A stretch of DNA of 64,000 nucleotides from Pseudarthrobacter cellobiosi (GCF_023913755.1 NZ_JAMXBJ010000043.1:115727-179726), one strand, 5' to 3'. Shown: positions 28,580 through 38,072, counted from the first letter of the stretch. Program-made: numbers and translations. Notes: a model not told the origin generated them from the sequence alone.

Positions 28580-28855
28580 TCAGGGCGCCCGGGTGCTCTT
28601 GCTGCGTCCCGTGATGGCGCCGTAGACGCCGGCAACTACCAGGCCGCCTACGATAGCCAGGATCCAAGTACCCAGATCAAAGAAGGCAAGGTCACCCTTG
28701 CCGAACAGGAGGCTGCCAATCCAGCCGCCTACAATTGCGCCGACCACGCCGAGCACGAGACTCGTCACCCAGCCGCCGCCGACTTTGCCCGGCATAACGG
28801 CTTTAACGATGGCCCCTACGATGAGGCCGAGAATAATCCAAGCAAGAAAACCCAT
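28580..28855 (-). CDS. GlsB/YeaQ/YmgE-family stress membrane protein
   Basis: 91 aa with three Gly-rich membrane helices: AWIILGLIVGAIVKAVMPG, SLVLGVVGAIVGGWIGSLLFG and WILAIVGGLVVAGVYG. This is the transglycosylase-associated protein family linked to general stress. A strong AAGGAGGAGA lies just before the ATG. The upstream inverted repeat TCGGGA-N7-TCCCGA (28875-28893) could be an operator or sigma-factor element; this is a guess. Confidence 0.88.
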   Translation of the reverse strand: MGFLAWIILGLIVGAIVKAVMPGKVGGGWVTSLVLGVVGAIVGGWIGSLLFGKGDLAFFDLGTWILAIVGGLVVAGVYGAITGRSKSTRAP

Positions 28856-29058
28856 GTCTCCTCCTTCATATTCGTCGGGATTAAACGTCCCGATTAGTGT
28901 TCAAGCTAACATACGGCCCTTCTAATGTCAGCAGGCTTAGTGCATGTCAGGGATGCGTCTTCTGCACCCGAAAAGGTACGGTGTTCGTGGGCGGAGCCGA
29001 CTGCGGCGCCGCGAATATCCCTGCTTGTTCTTGAAACCTGTGAAGAGGAGAAGCCTCC

Positions 29059-30063
29059 GTGGCTGCAAATGGCGGTACCAAGGCGATCGTCGCGGCCCTA
29101 GCCGCAAACCTGACCATCGCCGTCCTGAAATTCGTGGCCTTTTTTCTGACGGCATCCTCGTCAATGCTGGCCGAAGCCATCCACTCCGTGGCCGACTCGG
29201 GCAACCAACTGCTGCTCCTGATCGGCGGCAAGCGCGCCAGGAAGGCTGCCAGCCTAGAGCACCCGTTCGGGTATGGCCGGGAACGCTACATTTACGCTTT
29301 TATCGTCTCGATCGTGCTCTTCAGCGTGGGCGGGCTTTTCGCACTGTTCGAAGCGTGGGAGAAGTTGCAGCACCCGCACGCCATCGAAGGGGACTTCTGG
29401 TGGGTTCCTCTGGCGGTGCTGATCGGTGCCATTGTTGCTGAGTCCTTCTCGTTCCGGACCGCCATCATCGAATCTAACCACGTCCGCGGCAAGCAGGGCT
29501 GGGTGAGCTTTGTGCGCACGGCCAAGCAGCCGGAGCTGCCGGTCATCCTGCTGGAAGACCTCGGGGCGCTTCTTGGCCTTGTGTTCGCGCTCGTGGGTGT
29601 GAGCATGACCCTCGTCACCGGCAACGGGATCTGGGACGCCGCGGGTACCGGCATGATCGGCTTGCTGCTCGTGGCCATCGCTGTGGTGCTGGCTATCGAA
29701 ACCAAGTCCCTGCTGCTGGGCGAGTCCGCCACCCGGGATGACGTGGCCCGCATCAGTGAGGCCATCGAGGCCGGGGGACACAACCGCATCATCCACCTCA
29801 AGACCCTTCACCTCGGACCGGAGGAGCTGTTGGTGGCCGCCAAGATCTCCGTGAGTGCCGCAGAAACCGGCCGGGACATCGCCGCCGCGATTGATAGTGC
29901 AGAGTCCCGAATCCGCACGGCCGTTCCGATGGCCCGGGTGATCTACCTCGAACCGGATCTGCACCGCGAGGACAGTCGCACGGACGAGGACTCAGGCGCC
30001 GGTCAGGTTCCCAGTGCCGGCCAGATAGCCGCGGAGGCCGGGGCTCAGGACCTGCAGGCCTGA
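29059..30063 (+). CDS. Cation diffusion facilitator family transporter
   Basis: 334-aa divalent metal/proton antiporter. The TM2 motif AEAIHSVADSGNQLLL has the HxxxD metal pair. The TM5 equivalent is LLEDLGALLGLVFA, where a Glu-Asp pair replaces the usual HxxxD, as in one CDF subgroup. A cytoplasmic C-terminal domain of ~95 residues follows. Gly/Glu-rich residues end the protein. GTG start with GAAGAGGAG ahead. Metal specificity (Zn, Mn, Co or Fe) cannot be read from the sequence. Confidence 0.87.
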   Translation: MAANGGTKAIVAALAANLTIAVLKFVAFFLTASSSMLAEAIHSVADSGNQLLLLIGGKRARKAASLEHPFGYGRERYIYAFIVSIVLFSVGGLFALFEAWEKLQHPHAIEGDFWWVPLAVLIGAIVAESFSFRTAIIESNHVRGKQGWVSFVRTAKQPELPVILLEDLGALLGLVFALVGVSMTLVTGNGIWDAAGTGMIGLLLVAIAVVLAIETKSLLLGESATRDDVARISEAIEAGGHNRIIHLKTLHLGPEELLVAAKISVSAAETGRDIAAAIDSAESRIRTAVPMARVIYLEPDLHREDSRTDEDSGAGQVPSAGQIAAEAGAQDLQA

Positions 30064-30096
30064 CGCTCCTGCCTCAGCGCACCGAATGCTTCGGTG

Positions 30097-30143
30097 AAGC
30101 CGCTGCCCGCCCGTTCCCAGTATCAGGCGGCCAGCGGCTTTTT
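30097..30143 (+). terminator. Terminator after the CDF gene
   Basis: AAGCCGCTG (30097-30105) pairs with CAGCGGCTT (30132-30140), followed by TTT. The right arm lies within the 3' end of the convergent MFS gene. Confidence 0.6.
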
Positions 30144-31331
30144 GCGTTCCAGGACGCCGCTGGTCACCGCGATGCCAAAGCCCAGGACTGCCAACACGGC
30201 GCCCACGAGCGCGGGTGCCACGAAGCCCCAGCCCCAGGCGATCACTACGCCCCCCAGGAAGGCGCCAAGGGCATTGGCAACGTTAAGCGCGGCGTGGTTG
30301 AGCGAAGAAGCGAGGGAGGGGGCGTCCGGCGACGCATCCAACAAACGGGTCTGCAAGGCCGGGATCAGCATGGAGCCGGACGCTCCCACCACAAAGACCA
30401 TCACCAGGGCTGACCAGGGCCAGTGCACAGCCACCGCGTAAACCACCAGTGCGACGGCGATCCCGGGCAGGACCCAGTACAGCGTCCCCATCACCGACTT
30501 GTCGGCCAGCCTGCCGCCGACGACCGTACCCGCCACCATGCCCAGCCCGTAGAGTGCTACCACAATGGGCAGCAGCGACGCCGGAATCCCGGCCACCAGG
30601 GTCATGGTGTGGGCAATGTAGGTGTAGGTCGCGAAGAAGCCACCAAAGCCCACGATGCCGATCAGGATGGCCAGCCACACCTGAAGCCGTTTGAGCGCAC
30701 CGAGTTCGCGGCGGATGCTCGCGTCAGGATGAGGTGCCTGGTACGGAACATAGCGCCACAGCAGGACCAGCGTCAGCAAGCCAATGCCTCCTACGAGGAG
30801 GAACAGCAGCCGCCAGCCAAAGGTCTGGCCGACCCAGGTGGCCGCGGGTACGCCGATGACGTTCGAAACGGACAGGCCCGCCATCACCATGGAGATGGCC
30901 CAACCGCGACGGGTGGGGGAAACCAGGGAGGCGGCGATCACGGCCGCGACCCCGAAGAAGGCACCGTGCGGCAGTCCGGCTGCAAACCGGGAAACCAGCA
31001 TGCTGCCGTAGTCGGGAGCAAGATAGGAGGTCAGGTTGGCCAGCGTGAAGAACAGCATGAGGCCGAGCGCGAGGTGTTTGCGTGGCAGTTTGGCACCGAC
31101 TGCGGCGAGCAGCGGCGCGCCCACCACGACTCCGAGGGCATAGGCGGAAATGAGGTGCCCGGCCTCCGGGGTGCTGATGCGGAGTCCTTGTTCCACCTCT
31201 TTCAACAGGCCCATCATGGTGAACTCCGTGACACCGATGCCGACGCCGCCCATAGCCAGCGCCAAAATTGCTGCGCCAACGTGCGGAGTCTTCGCCCTGG
31301 AAGCGGTGGAGGTTTGGACGACGCTGCTCAT
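30123..31331 (-). CDS. MFS transporter, DHA1 AraJ/arabinose-efflux type
   Basis: 402-aa transporter with 12 predicted helices. ATG 31331 gives SSVVQTSTASRAKTPHVG before TM1 (AILALAMGGVGIGVTEFTMMGLL), typical of the AraJ/YdhP-like DHA1 branch. A longer reading from 31376 adds 15 residues and lacks an RBS. Charged loop motifs such as GAKLPRKHLALG fall after TM2. Export of sugars or drugs is possible; the substrate is unknown. Confidence 0.88.
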   Translation of the reverse strand: MSSVVQTSTASRAKTPHVGAAILALAMGGVGIGVTEFTMMGLLKEVEQGLRISTPEAGHLISAYALGVVVGAPLLAAVGAKLPRKHLALGLMLFFTLANLTSYLAPDYGSMLVSRFAAGLPHGAFFGVAAVIAASLVSPTRRGWAISMVMAGLSVSNVIGVPAATWVGQTFGWRLLFLLVGGIGLLTLVLLWRYVPYQAPHPDASIRRELGALKRLQVWLAILIGIVGFGGFFATYTYIAHTMTLVAGIPASLLPIVVALYGLGMVAGTVVGGRLADKSVMGTLYWVLPGIAVALVVYAVAVHWPWSALVMVFVVGASGSMLIPALQTRLLDASPDAPSLASSLNHAALNVANALGAFLGGVVIAWGWGFVAPALVGAVLAVLGFGIAVTSGVLERKKPLAA

Positions 31332-31397
31332 GTGCCTGCTTTTCAAAGGGGATGCTGGGGGAAGGCCCCAAACCATTCTCCCTCATAGACTGGGGCG

Positions 31398-31850
31398 GTG
31401 AGTGGACTGATACAGGTAGTTGGCGGAGCAATAGTGGACTCGTTGGCGAACCCTGCGCGCATGCTGGTGGCTAGGCGGACTGCTCCCGAGCAGTTCGCCG
31501 GATTTTGGGAATTTCCCGGCGGAAAAGTGGATGCCGGTGAGGAATGCGAGGCCGCATTGCACCGGGAACTGAGTGAGGAGCTCGGCGTGCGTGTCCGGCT
31601 GGGGCTCGAGCTCCCGGCAGCGGCGGCCACCGGATGGCGGCTGAACGACCGGGCAAGCATGCGGGTCTGGCTGGCCGAAATTATCCAGGGCGAGCCGCAA
31701 CCCCTCGAGGACCACGACGCATTACGCTGGGTCGCGCTGACGGACCACCGGGAAGTGCTGGACCTGCTCTGGATCCCGGCCGATTTCCCCATTGTCGAAG
31801 CCCTCCTGCACTCACTCAGCGCGCAGCAGCCAGACACGCACGCGCGTTGA
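31398..31850 (+). CDS. Nudix (MutT-type) hydrolase
   Basis: 150 aa with an intact Nudix box, GKVDAGEECEAALHRELSEE then LGV, matching GX5EX7REUXEEXGU. The family removes pyrophosphate from oxidised or non-canonical (d)NTPs. The opening VVGGAIVDSLANPARMLVARR and WEFPGG context are typical of MutT 8-oxo-dGTPases. GTG start. It is divergent from the MFS gene and convergent with the radical-SAM gene. Confidence 0.88.
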   Translation: MSGLIQVVGGAIVDSLANPARMLVARRTAPEQFAGFWEFPGGKVDAGEECEAALHRELSEELGVRVRLGLELPAAAATGWRLNDRASMRVWLAEIIQGEPQPLEDHDALRWVALTDHREVLDLLWIPADFPIVEALLHSLSAQQPDTHAR

Positions 31851-31860
31851 AATCCTGACG

Positions 31861-32976
31861 TCAGAACAGGGTAGGTTGACGGAGCGCTGTTGCTTCGTCG
31901 GCGTTCCGAAAGTCAGCGCCTGCTGTCCCGGGGACAGGCAGGATTCCTTCCGGATACTGGGCTTCCTCGCCGCGGGGATCGTCCGCCAGATCGCGGTGGC
32001 TGAAACCGTGGCCGCTGGTGAAGCCGTGCCGCTGCTTGAAGTAGCGGACTTTGGCGGCGAGCCACGTGCGGTATTCCTTGGACGCGTAGGACCCTGTTTC
32101 GTAGAGGCGCCGGTAGCGGCCAGCCAGTTCCGGATGGTTCTTGGCAATCCACTGCATAAACCACTCGCGTGTACCCGGCTTCAGGTAAAGGGCGCCGGCC
32201 GTCACCCCCGTGGCTCCTGCTGCGGCCAGGGAGCTGAAGAGGGCATCGAGCGCTTCGTCGCTGTCAGAGAGCCACGGCAGGATGGGCATCGCCATAACGC
32301 CGCAGGGGAGCCCGGCCTCGCGCAAGCGGGAGACGAGTTTCAGCCGCGCACGCGGCCCCGGCGTGCCTGGTTCCACAGCTTCCGAGAGTGCCTCGTCCGT
32401 CATGGCCAGGGAAATGCCCACCCCTACCGGCACCTGGGCGGCAGCCCTCTTCAGGAGCGGAATGTCCCGGGCCAGCAACGTCCCCTTGGTGAGGATGGAC
32501 AATGGCGTGCCTGAGTCAGCCAGCGCCGTGATGATTCCCGGCATCAGCTGGTAGCGGCCCTCGGCCCGCTGGTAGGGGTCCGTGTTGGTGCCAAGCGCCA
32601 CCTGGTGGCGGCCCCAGGACGGCTTAGCCAGCTCCTTCCGGAGGATCTCGGCGGCATTGACCTTGACCACCACCTGGCTGTCGAAATCCAGCCCGGCGTC
32701 AAAGTCCAGGTACGTGTGGCTCTTGCGCGCAAAACAGTAAACACAGGCATGGCTGCAGCCGCGGTACGGGTTCACGGTCCATTCGAACGGCATCCGCGAC
32801 CCGGCCACCACCTTGTTGAGCACCGATTTGGCGGTGACCTCATGGAAGGTGATGCCGGCGAATTCGGGGGTGGTCACAGAACGGACCAACCCGGCAAGGG
32901 GGAGCAGGGCAGGTGATGGGCCACTTCCGAGGTCATCGGCGGGCCGGGGCATCAGTGCTTGTGCATCCCATCTCAT
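31861..32976 (-). CDS. Rv2578c-family radical SAM protein (SplB-like), SOS-controlled
   Basis: 371 aa. The radical-SAM cluster motif is CSHACVYC (CxxxCxxC) in NPYRGCSHACVYCFAR; it resembles spore photoproduct lyase-like SAM proteins. ATG 32976 is preferred: GGGGG lies just ahead and the family starts MRWDAQALMPRP. ATG 32985 would lie upstream of the transcription start predicted from the overlapping SOS operator. The M. tuberculosis homologue Rv2578c is, as I recall, LexA-regulated, so a DNA-damage role is likely. The reaction is unknown. Confidence 0.88.
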   Translation of the reverse strand: MRWDAQALMPRPADDLGSGPSPALLPLAGLVRSVTTPEFAGITFHEVTAKSVLNKVVAGSRMPFEWTVNPYRGCSHACVYCFARKSHTYLDFDAGLDFDSQVVVKVNAAEILRKELAKPSWGRHQVALGTNTDPYQRAEGRYQLMPGIITALADSGTPLSILTKGTLLARDIPLLKRAAAQVPVGVGISLAMTDEALSEAVEPGTPGPRARLKLVSRLREAGLPCGVMAMPILPWLSDSDEALDALFSSLAAAGATGVTAGALYLKPGTREWFMQWIAKNHPELAGRYRRLYETGSYASKEYRTWLAAKVRYFKQRHGFTSGHGFSHRDLADDPRGEEAQYPEGILPVPGTAGADFRNADEATALRQPTLF

Positions 32977-32985
32977 ATCCCCCAT

Positions 32986-33001
32986 TCGAATATATGTTCG
33001 A
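32986..33001. promoter_or_regulatory. LexA operator of the radical-SAM gene
   Basis: TCGAAT-ATAT-GTTCGA matches 11 of 12 defined SOS-box positions. On the minus strand the possible -10 TATATT lies inside it (32994 to 32989), so LexA would cover the promoter directly. Confidence 0.85.
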
Positions 33002-33078
33002 ACTTAAGTCAAGGGCCGGGCGCTGCGGAAGTCCGCACGCCGGGCTCACCTCCGGCCCTGCGGAACCCTGGACCCTGG

Positions 33079-33124
33079 ACTTCCCACGGGAACCGTCACC
33101 CTTTACTTCCCACGGGAAACGTCA
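33079..33124. repeat. Tandem copies of a 20-bp repeat containing a TTCCC/GGGAA palindrome
   Basis: Two near-identical units, each ACTTCCCACGGGAA plus CCGTCA or ACGTCA, start 26 bases apart (33079 and 33105). Each carries the palindrome TTCCC-AC-GGGAA. They lie between the SIMPL stop and the SOS promoter of the radical-SAM gene. They could be terminator hairpins or an operator pair. Confidence 0.6.
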
Positions 33125-33766
33125 GGCCTGCAGTTCCCACACCACGGTGACGCTGGCGTTAATGCTCGCGTGGCCCGCTTCCACATTGATGGCTTCGCTG
33201 GCGGCGGCGCGCTGGATCCGCGCCACCGGAACCGGCCCGGGCGCATCGGGGCGCTCGGCAACGGACATCACCGCGCCAAGCCGCGCGGACGCCAGGGATG
33301 CAAACTGTTCGGCCCTGGCAGCGGCATCCTGCCAGGCAGCTTCCCGGGCGAGGGAAGCGACGGCTGACTCATCCGAGAAGCCAAGCTCGAGTCCGTTCAG
33401 GCGCACGTCATCGCCGCCGGCATCTACTGCGGCCGCTATGACAGCGGACGCCGCGCTCACCTGCCGCAGGCGCACGGTGAGCACACTGGAGGTCACGTAC
33501 CCGGTCACCTGCTGGCCCCCGCCGTCGCGCCAGACGACCTCCGGCCGGACATTCAGCCCGGAGGTCCGGATGTCCGCGTCAGCCACGCCGTGCCGGCGGA
33601 GCGCACCGGATACAGCCCCGGATGCTGTTCCCGCATCCGCGTAGGCGGCGCCCACGCTGTCCCGCCGGCACTCGACGCCCACAGAAATCGTCAGTAAGTC
33701 GGGTGGCGCCTCAGCCGTCCCCGTCCCGGTAACGGTGATGGTCCTGGTGTTGGGTTCGCCCGTCAT
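33122..33766 (-). CDS. SIMPL (DUF541) domain protein
   Basis: 214 aa. The start ITVTGTGTAEAPPDLLTISVGVE is the characteristic SIMPL opening. The domain occurs in secreted or periplasmic proteins of unclear function. No signal peptide is visible here, so this copy is probably cytoplasmic. It starts 2 bases after the stop of the upstream HExxH protein on the same strand, making a two-gene operon. Confidence 0.87.
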   Translation of the reverse strand: MTGEPNTRTITVTGTGTAEAPPDLLTISVGVECRRDSVGAAYADAGTASGAVSGALRRHGVADADIRTSGLNVRPEVVWRDGGGQQVTGYVTSSVLTVRLRQVSAASAVIAAAVDAGGDDVRLNGLELGFSDESAVASLAREAAWQDAAARAEQFASLASARLGAVMSVAERPDAPGPVPVARIQRAAASEAINVEAGHASINASVTVVWELQA

Positions 33767-33768
33767 TG

Positions 33769-34251
33769 TCAGACCTCGATTCTGCCGGCCCCATGCGGCG
33801 CCGGCTTTGGTGTCCTGATGTCAACGTAACCGCCGGCTGCCAGGCCGGCCTGCCGCTCGAAGAAATTTGCCGACGCCGGATTGCCCGTCCGGAGCTGCGA
33901 CCAGCCGGCGGCCAGGAAATACAGCGGAAGGAAGGGCAGCCCCAGGCAGTAGGCGTACTGGCTGCAGTGCTTTTCCTCATGCCCCAGAAGCGCCGGATTG
34001 GACGTCAGTTCTTCAGTCCGGATCCGGCAGATGACCACGTTGCCCAGGGTGAAAGCCCCCGCAAACGGAATGCGCCACCGGTAGCCGGACGCTATGACCA
34101 GCCCGCGGGGGCCTTTGCTGACGGCGGTTCCCGCAGCCGCGGCAACGGCCAGGCCCAGCAGGGTAGTGCCGTTGGCCAGGTTGGCGAACTGCCGTACCCG
34201 CTGCCCCGGCGTCAACAGCTGCGCGGCTGCCCGGCCCTGCCCTGGTGTCAT
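33769..34251 (-). CDS. HExxH-containing membrane-associated protein of unknown function
   Basis: 160 aa from ATG 34251; an in-frame ATG at 34341 would add 30 poorly conserved-looking residues. The motif GHEEKHCSQYA contains HExxH, the usual zinc-protease pair, and a later ERQAGLAA could supply the third ligand. Two hydrophobic stretches flank it (TTLLGLAVAAAAGTAVS and LGLPFLPLYFLAAGW). Small metalloprotease-like proteins of this shape are common but uncharacterised in Micrococcaceae. It is followed by the SIMPL gene. Peptidase activity is unproven. Confidence 0.72.
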   Translation of the reverse strand: MTPGQGRAAAQLLTPGQRVRQFANLANGTTLLGLAVAAAAGTAVSKGPRGLVIASGYRWRIPFAGAFTLGNVVICRIRTEELTSNPALLGHEEKHCSQYAYCLGLPFLPLYFLAAGWSQLRTGNPASANFFERQAGLAAGGYVDIRTPKPAPHGAGRIEV

Positions 34252-34452
34252 GAGGCCATGGTAGCCGGAGCCTTCACTTAGACTGGAGGATAGTGGCCGC
34301 CAGTTTTGACCGGTGTGCCCTGACCTGGTCATCGAGTGCATTCATCAAGCATGGATTCACGGAATGACCTGCCAGTGACGGATGCGCTGCGGGGAAACCG
34401 CGCACGGCTGCACCGCTCACCGGCAGCCCCGACTCGTAGCTAAGAACAGTAG

Positions 34453-35514
34453 ATGACTGAAACTTTGCCGGGCGCCGCCATCCCGAACCCTACGGATGAA
34501 GCCGCCATCACCGCCGCTGTAGACCAGGCCATCGCCGCCATCGCCGGCGCTGGCTCCCTTGACGAACTCAAGGCGGTGAGGCTGGCCCACACCGGTGAGA
34601 AGTCACCGCTCAGCCTGGCCAACCGGGAGATCGGCGGCCTGCCGAAAGACCAGAAAGCCGTAGCCGGAAAGCTCATGGGCTCATCCCGGGGCCGGGTCAA
34701 CAAGGCGCTCGCGGACCGCACGGCCGAGCTGGAAGCTCAAAACGACGCCCGGATCCTGCTGGAAGAGACAGTGGACGTCACTGCCGCGCCGCGCCGTCGT
34801 CGGGCCGGAGCACGGCACCCGCTCTCCACCCTGCAGGACCGAGTGGCGGACATCTTTGTTGGCATGGGCTGGGAAATCGCCGAAGGCCCCGAGGTTGAAT
34901 CCGAGTGGTTCAACTTCGACGCGCTCAACTTCAAGCCGGACCATCCGGCCCGCGAAATGCAGGACACGTTCTTCGTGGAGCCGCCCGAGGCGCACCTCCT
35001 GATGCGTACCCACACCTCGCCGGTCCAGGTCCGCTCCATGCTGGAACGCGAAGTGCCGATCTACGTGCTGTGCCCCGGCAAGGTGTTCCGCACCGACGAG
35101 CTTGACGCCACGCACACCCCGGTGTTCCACCAGTTCGAGGGCCTGGCCATCGACAAGCGCCTGAGCATGGCAGACCTCCGCGGAACACTGGAGCACTTCG
35201 CCCGGCAGATGTTCGGCGACGAAGCCCAGATCCGGCTGCGCCCCAACTACTTCCCGTTTACCGAGCCGTCCGCCGAGCTGGACATCTGGCACCCGGGCGC
35301 CAAGGGCGGCCCGCGGTGGATCGAGTGGGGCGGCTGCGGCATGGTCAACCCCAACGTGCTCCGCGCGGCGGGCATCGACCCTGACATCTATTCAGGTTTT
35401 GCCTTTGGCATGGGCATCGAGCGCACCCTGATGTTCCGCAACGAGGTGGGCGACATGCGCGACATGATCGAAGGCGATGTACGTTTCAGCGAGCACTTCG
35501 GGATGGAGATCTAA
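34453..35514 (+). CDS. pheS: Phenylalanine--tRNA ligase alpha subunit
   Basis: Class II synthetase subunit, 353 aa. An N-terminal coiled coil (to ~95) precedes the catalytic core, with motif 2 ([21 protein letters not shown]) and motif 3 ([15 protein letters not shown]). Weak SD. The 200 bases upstream hold no T-box and no Phe-rich leader peptide that I can see. pheT begins 2 bases after the stop. Confidence 0.97.
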   Translation: MTETLPGAAIPNPTDEAAITAAVDQAIAAIAGAGSLDELKAVRLAHTGEKSPLSLANREIGGLPKDQKAVAGKLMGSSRGRVNKALADRTAELEAQNDARILLEETVDVTAAPRRRRAGARHPLSTLQDRVADIFVGMGWEIAEGPEVESEWFNFDALNFKPDHPAREMQDTFFVEPPEAHLLMRTHTSPVQVRSMLEREVPIYVLCPGKVFRTDELDATHTPVFHQFEGLAIDKRLSMADLRGTLEHFARQMFGDEAQIRLRPNYFPFTEPSAELDIWHPGAKGGPRWIEWGGCGMVNPNVLRAAGIDPDIYSGFAFGMGIERTLMFRNEVGDMRDMIEGDVRFSEHFGMEI

Positions 35515-35516
35515 CA

Positions 35517-38060
35517 GTGCGTATCCCACTTTCCTGGCTGCGTGAATTCGCAGCAGTACCGGCCGGAGCAACGGCCGAAGACGTGATGGCCGAACTGGTC
35601 AAGGTCGGTTTTGAAGAAGAGGACGTTCACCGCCCCACGGACACCCTTCAGGGTCCGGTTGTGGTGGGCCAGGTCCTGAGCATCGTCAAGGAGCCCCAGA
35701 CCAACGGTAAAACCATCAACTGGTGCCAGGTCCGGGTTGTCCCCGAAGGCCAGGAACAGACCCTGACCGGCGAAGGCATCGACCCGTCCGGCGTGCAGGG
35801 GATCATCTGCGGCGCCCACAACTTCGTTGAGGGCGACAAAGTAGTGGTCACCCTGCCCGGCGCGGTCCTGCCCGGCGACTTCCGGATCTCCGCCCGGAAG
35901 ACCTACGGCCACCTGTCCGCCGGCATGATCGCCTCCGTCCGCGAGCTTGGCATCGGAGAGGACCACGACGGCATCCTGGTCCTGTCCCGCATCGGGCTTG
36001 ATCCGGAAATCGGCACGGACGCCATGGAACTGCTCGGCCTCTATGACCAGGCAGCCGAGATCAACGTGACCCCGGACCGCGGCTACGCGTTCTCCATCCG
36101 TGGTGTGGCCCGTGAATACGCCCACGCCACCGGCACCGTATTCACGGACCCCGCTACCAAGGTCCAGGCCCCGTCGGAACTTTCCGGTGGCTACGGCGTC
36201 AAGCTCAACGACGACGCTCCCATCTACGGCAAGCCTGGCTGCGACCGTTTCGTGGCCCGCACCGTCCGTGGCGTCGACGCCACCAAGCCGACGCCCCCGT
36301 GGATGACCTCGCGGCTGCGGCTTGCCGGGATCCGCTCCATCTCCCTGCCCGTGGACATTTCCAACTACGTGATGCTCGAGCTTGGCCAGCCCACACACTG
36401 CTATGACCTGGACAAGCTGTCCGGCGACATCGTGGTCCGGCGTGCCGTGGCGGGGGAGAAGATCACCACCCTGGACGACAAGGAGCGCACGCTCGACGTC
36501 GAGGACCTCCTCATCACCGACAGTTCCGGCGCGATCGGCATTGCCGGCGTGATGGGCGGCGCAGCCACCGAGGTGAGCGATTCGACGTCGAACGTCCTGG
36601 TGGAAGCGGCGCACTTCGACGAGGTGTCCATTGGCCGTTCCCGCCGCCGGCACAAGCTGCCGTCCGAGGCGTCCAAGCGCTTCGAGCGCGGCGTCGACTG
36701 GCACGTGGCGGACATAGCCGCCCAGCGTGTTGTTGACCTCCTGGTGGAACTCGCCGGTGGGGTTGCCGACCAGGCGGGGACCGACGTCGGGACCGCGCCG
36801 GACGCCGTGACCATCGCGCTGCCGGCAGCCTTCGCCGCCCAGCGGATCGGCATCGATTTCACGGAAGAACAGATCACCACCTCGCTAGTGGACCTGGGTG
36901 CCGTGGTGGAAAAAGCGGACGGCGGCTGGACCGTTACCGCCCCCAGCTGGCGCAACGACCTGGAAACCAAGGAAGACCTTTCCGAGGAAATCGCGCGGCT
37001 GGTGGGCTACGACAACATCCCCGCCACCCTTCCGGTGGCCCCTCCGGGACGTGGCCTGACCCGCGTGCAACAGCAGCGCCGTCGGCTCATCCAGTCACTG
37101 GCTGACGCCGGTCTGACCGAAGTCCTCGCCTACCCGTTCGTCTCCAAGGCGGCCAACGACACATTCGGCGTCGCCGAGCTGGGTGCTGCCCGGAGCGCGG
37201 TCAAGCTGGCGAACCCGATCAGCGAGGAACACGGCTTCCTGCGCACGTCCATCCTCCCCGGGCTCATCGAGGTGGCCAAGCGGAACTACTCCCGCGGCTT
37301 CCGCGACCTGGCGCTCTTCGAGTCGGGCCTCGTTTTCCTACCGGGCGAGACCGTGGGCACGCCGTCCATCCCGCCGCTGGGCGTCAAGCCTTCCGACGAG
37401 GTGCTGGATGCACTGTACGACGGCGTTCCGGACCAGCCGCTGTACGTCGCCGCTGTCCTCACGGGCCACGATTCACCCGCTGCCGCCGGCCACACGCCGC
37501 GCTTGTGGGACTGGTCCGACGCGCTGGACATCGCGCGGCTCGCCGGGGACGTCCTGGGTGTGGAGGTTGTGGTCAGCCAGGGTGCGCACCAGGCGTTCCA
37601 CCCGGGCCGTGCCGCGCAGCTCTCGCTGCGGACCGGTGAAGTAGTGGGTTACGCCGGCGAGCTGCACCCGAAGCTCCTGGCCGCGCACGACATGCCTGCC
37701 CGTTCGGTGGCGCTGGAATTCAACGCGGATGCGCTGTTCGAGGCAGCCGCGGATGTGATTGTGGCCCGCCACATCTCCACGTTCCCGGTGGCCACCCAGG
37801 ACGTTGCCCTGGTGGTGCCGCAGGACATTCCCGCGGACCAGGTCCTCGAGGCGCTCCGCGAAGGCGCCGGCGAGCTGCTGGAGGACGTGGCGCTGTTCGA
37901 CGTCTACGCCGGCAAGGGTATTGAAGAAGGCAAGAAATCGCTGGCCTTCGGCTTGCGTTTCCGGGCATCGGACCGGACGCTGACGGCCGATGAAGCCTCG
38001 GCTGCGCGCGAAAGCGCTGTGGCCCTGGCGGCAGAGCGCTTCGGCGCCGTCCAGCGCTAA
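35517..38060 (+). CDS. pheT: Phenylalanine--tRNA ligase beta subunit
   Basis: 847 aa, full bacterial length. An N-terminal EMAP/tRNA-binding domain (residues ~40-150) leads into B3/B4 editing and B5 domains, the catalytic-like B6-B7 and a C-terminal ferredoxin-fold anticodon domain (FPVATQDVALVVPQDIPADQV). GTG start (RIPLSWLREF). In Mycobacterium and Streptomyces pheT is close to argC; here 8.6 kb separate them. Confidence 0.97.
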   Translation: MRIPLSWLREFAAVPAGATAEDVMAELVKVGFEEEDVHRPTDTLQGPVVVGQVLSIVKEPQTNGKTINWCQVRVVPEGQEQTLTGEGIDPSGVQGIICGAHNFVEGDKVVVTLPGAVLPGDFRISARKTYGHLSAGMIASVRELGIGEDHDGILVLSRIGLDPEIGTDAMELLGLYDQAAEINVTPDRGYAFSIRGVAREYAHATGTVFTDPATKVQAPSELSGGYGVKLNDDAPIYGKPGCDRFVARTVRGVDATKPTPPWMTSRLRLAGIRSISLPVDISNYVMLELGQPTHCYDLDKLSGDIVVRRAVAGEKITTLDDKERTLDVEDLLITDSSGAIGIAGVMGGAATEVSDSTSNVLVEAAHFDEVSIGRSRRRHKLPSEASKRFERGVDWHVADIAAQRVVDLLVELAGGVADQAGTDVGTAPDAVTIALPAAFAAQRIGIDFTEEQITTSLVDLGAVVEKADGGWTVTAPSWRNDLETKEDLSEEIARLVGYDNIPATLPVAPPGRGLTRVQQQRRRLIQSLADAGLTEVLAYPFVSKAANDTFGVAELGAARSAVKLANPISEEHGFLRTSILPGLIEVAKRNYSRGFRDLALFESGLVFLPGETVGTPSIPPLGVKPSDEVLDALYDGVPDQPLYVAAVLTGHDSPAAAGHTPRLWDWSDALDIARLAGDVLGVEVVVSQGAHQAFHPGRAAQLSLRTGEVVGYAGELHPKLLAAHDMPARSVALEFNADALFEAAADVIVARHISTFPVATQDVALVVPQDIPADQVLEALREGAGELLEDVALFDVYAGKGIEEGKKSLAFGLRFRASDRTLTADEASAARESAVALAAERFGAVQR

Positions 38061-38072
38061 GCACGGATCCGG

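Noticed and set aside
34252..34452. T-box or phenylalanine leader peptide before pheS
   Set aside because: No T-box core sequence, no terminator pair and no Phe-rich short ORF could be seen.
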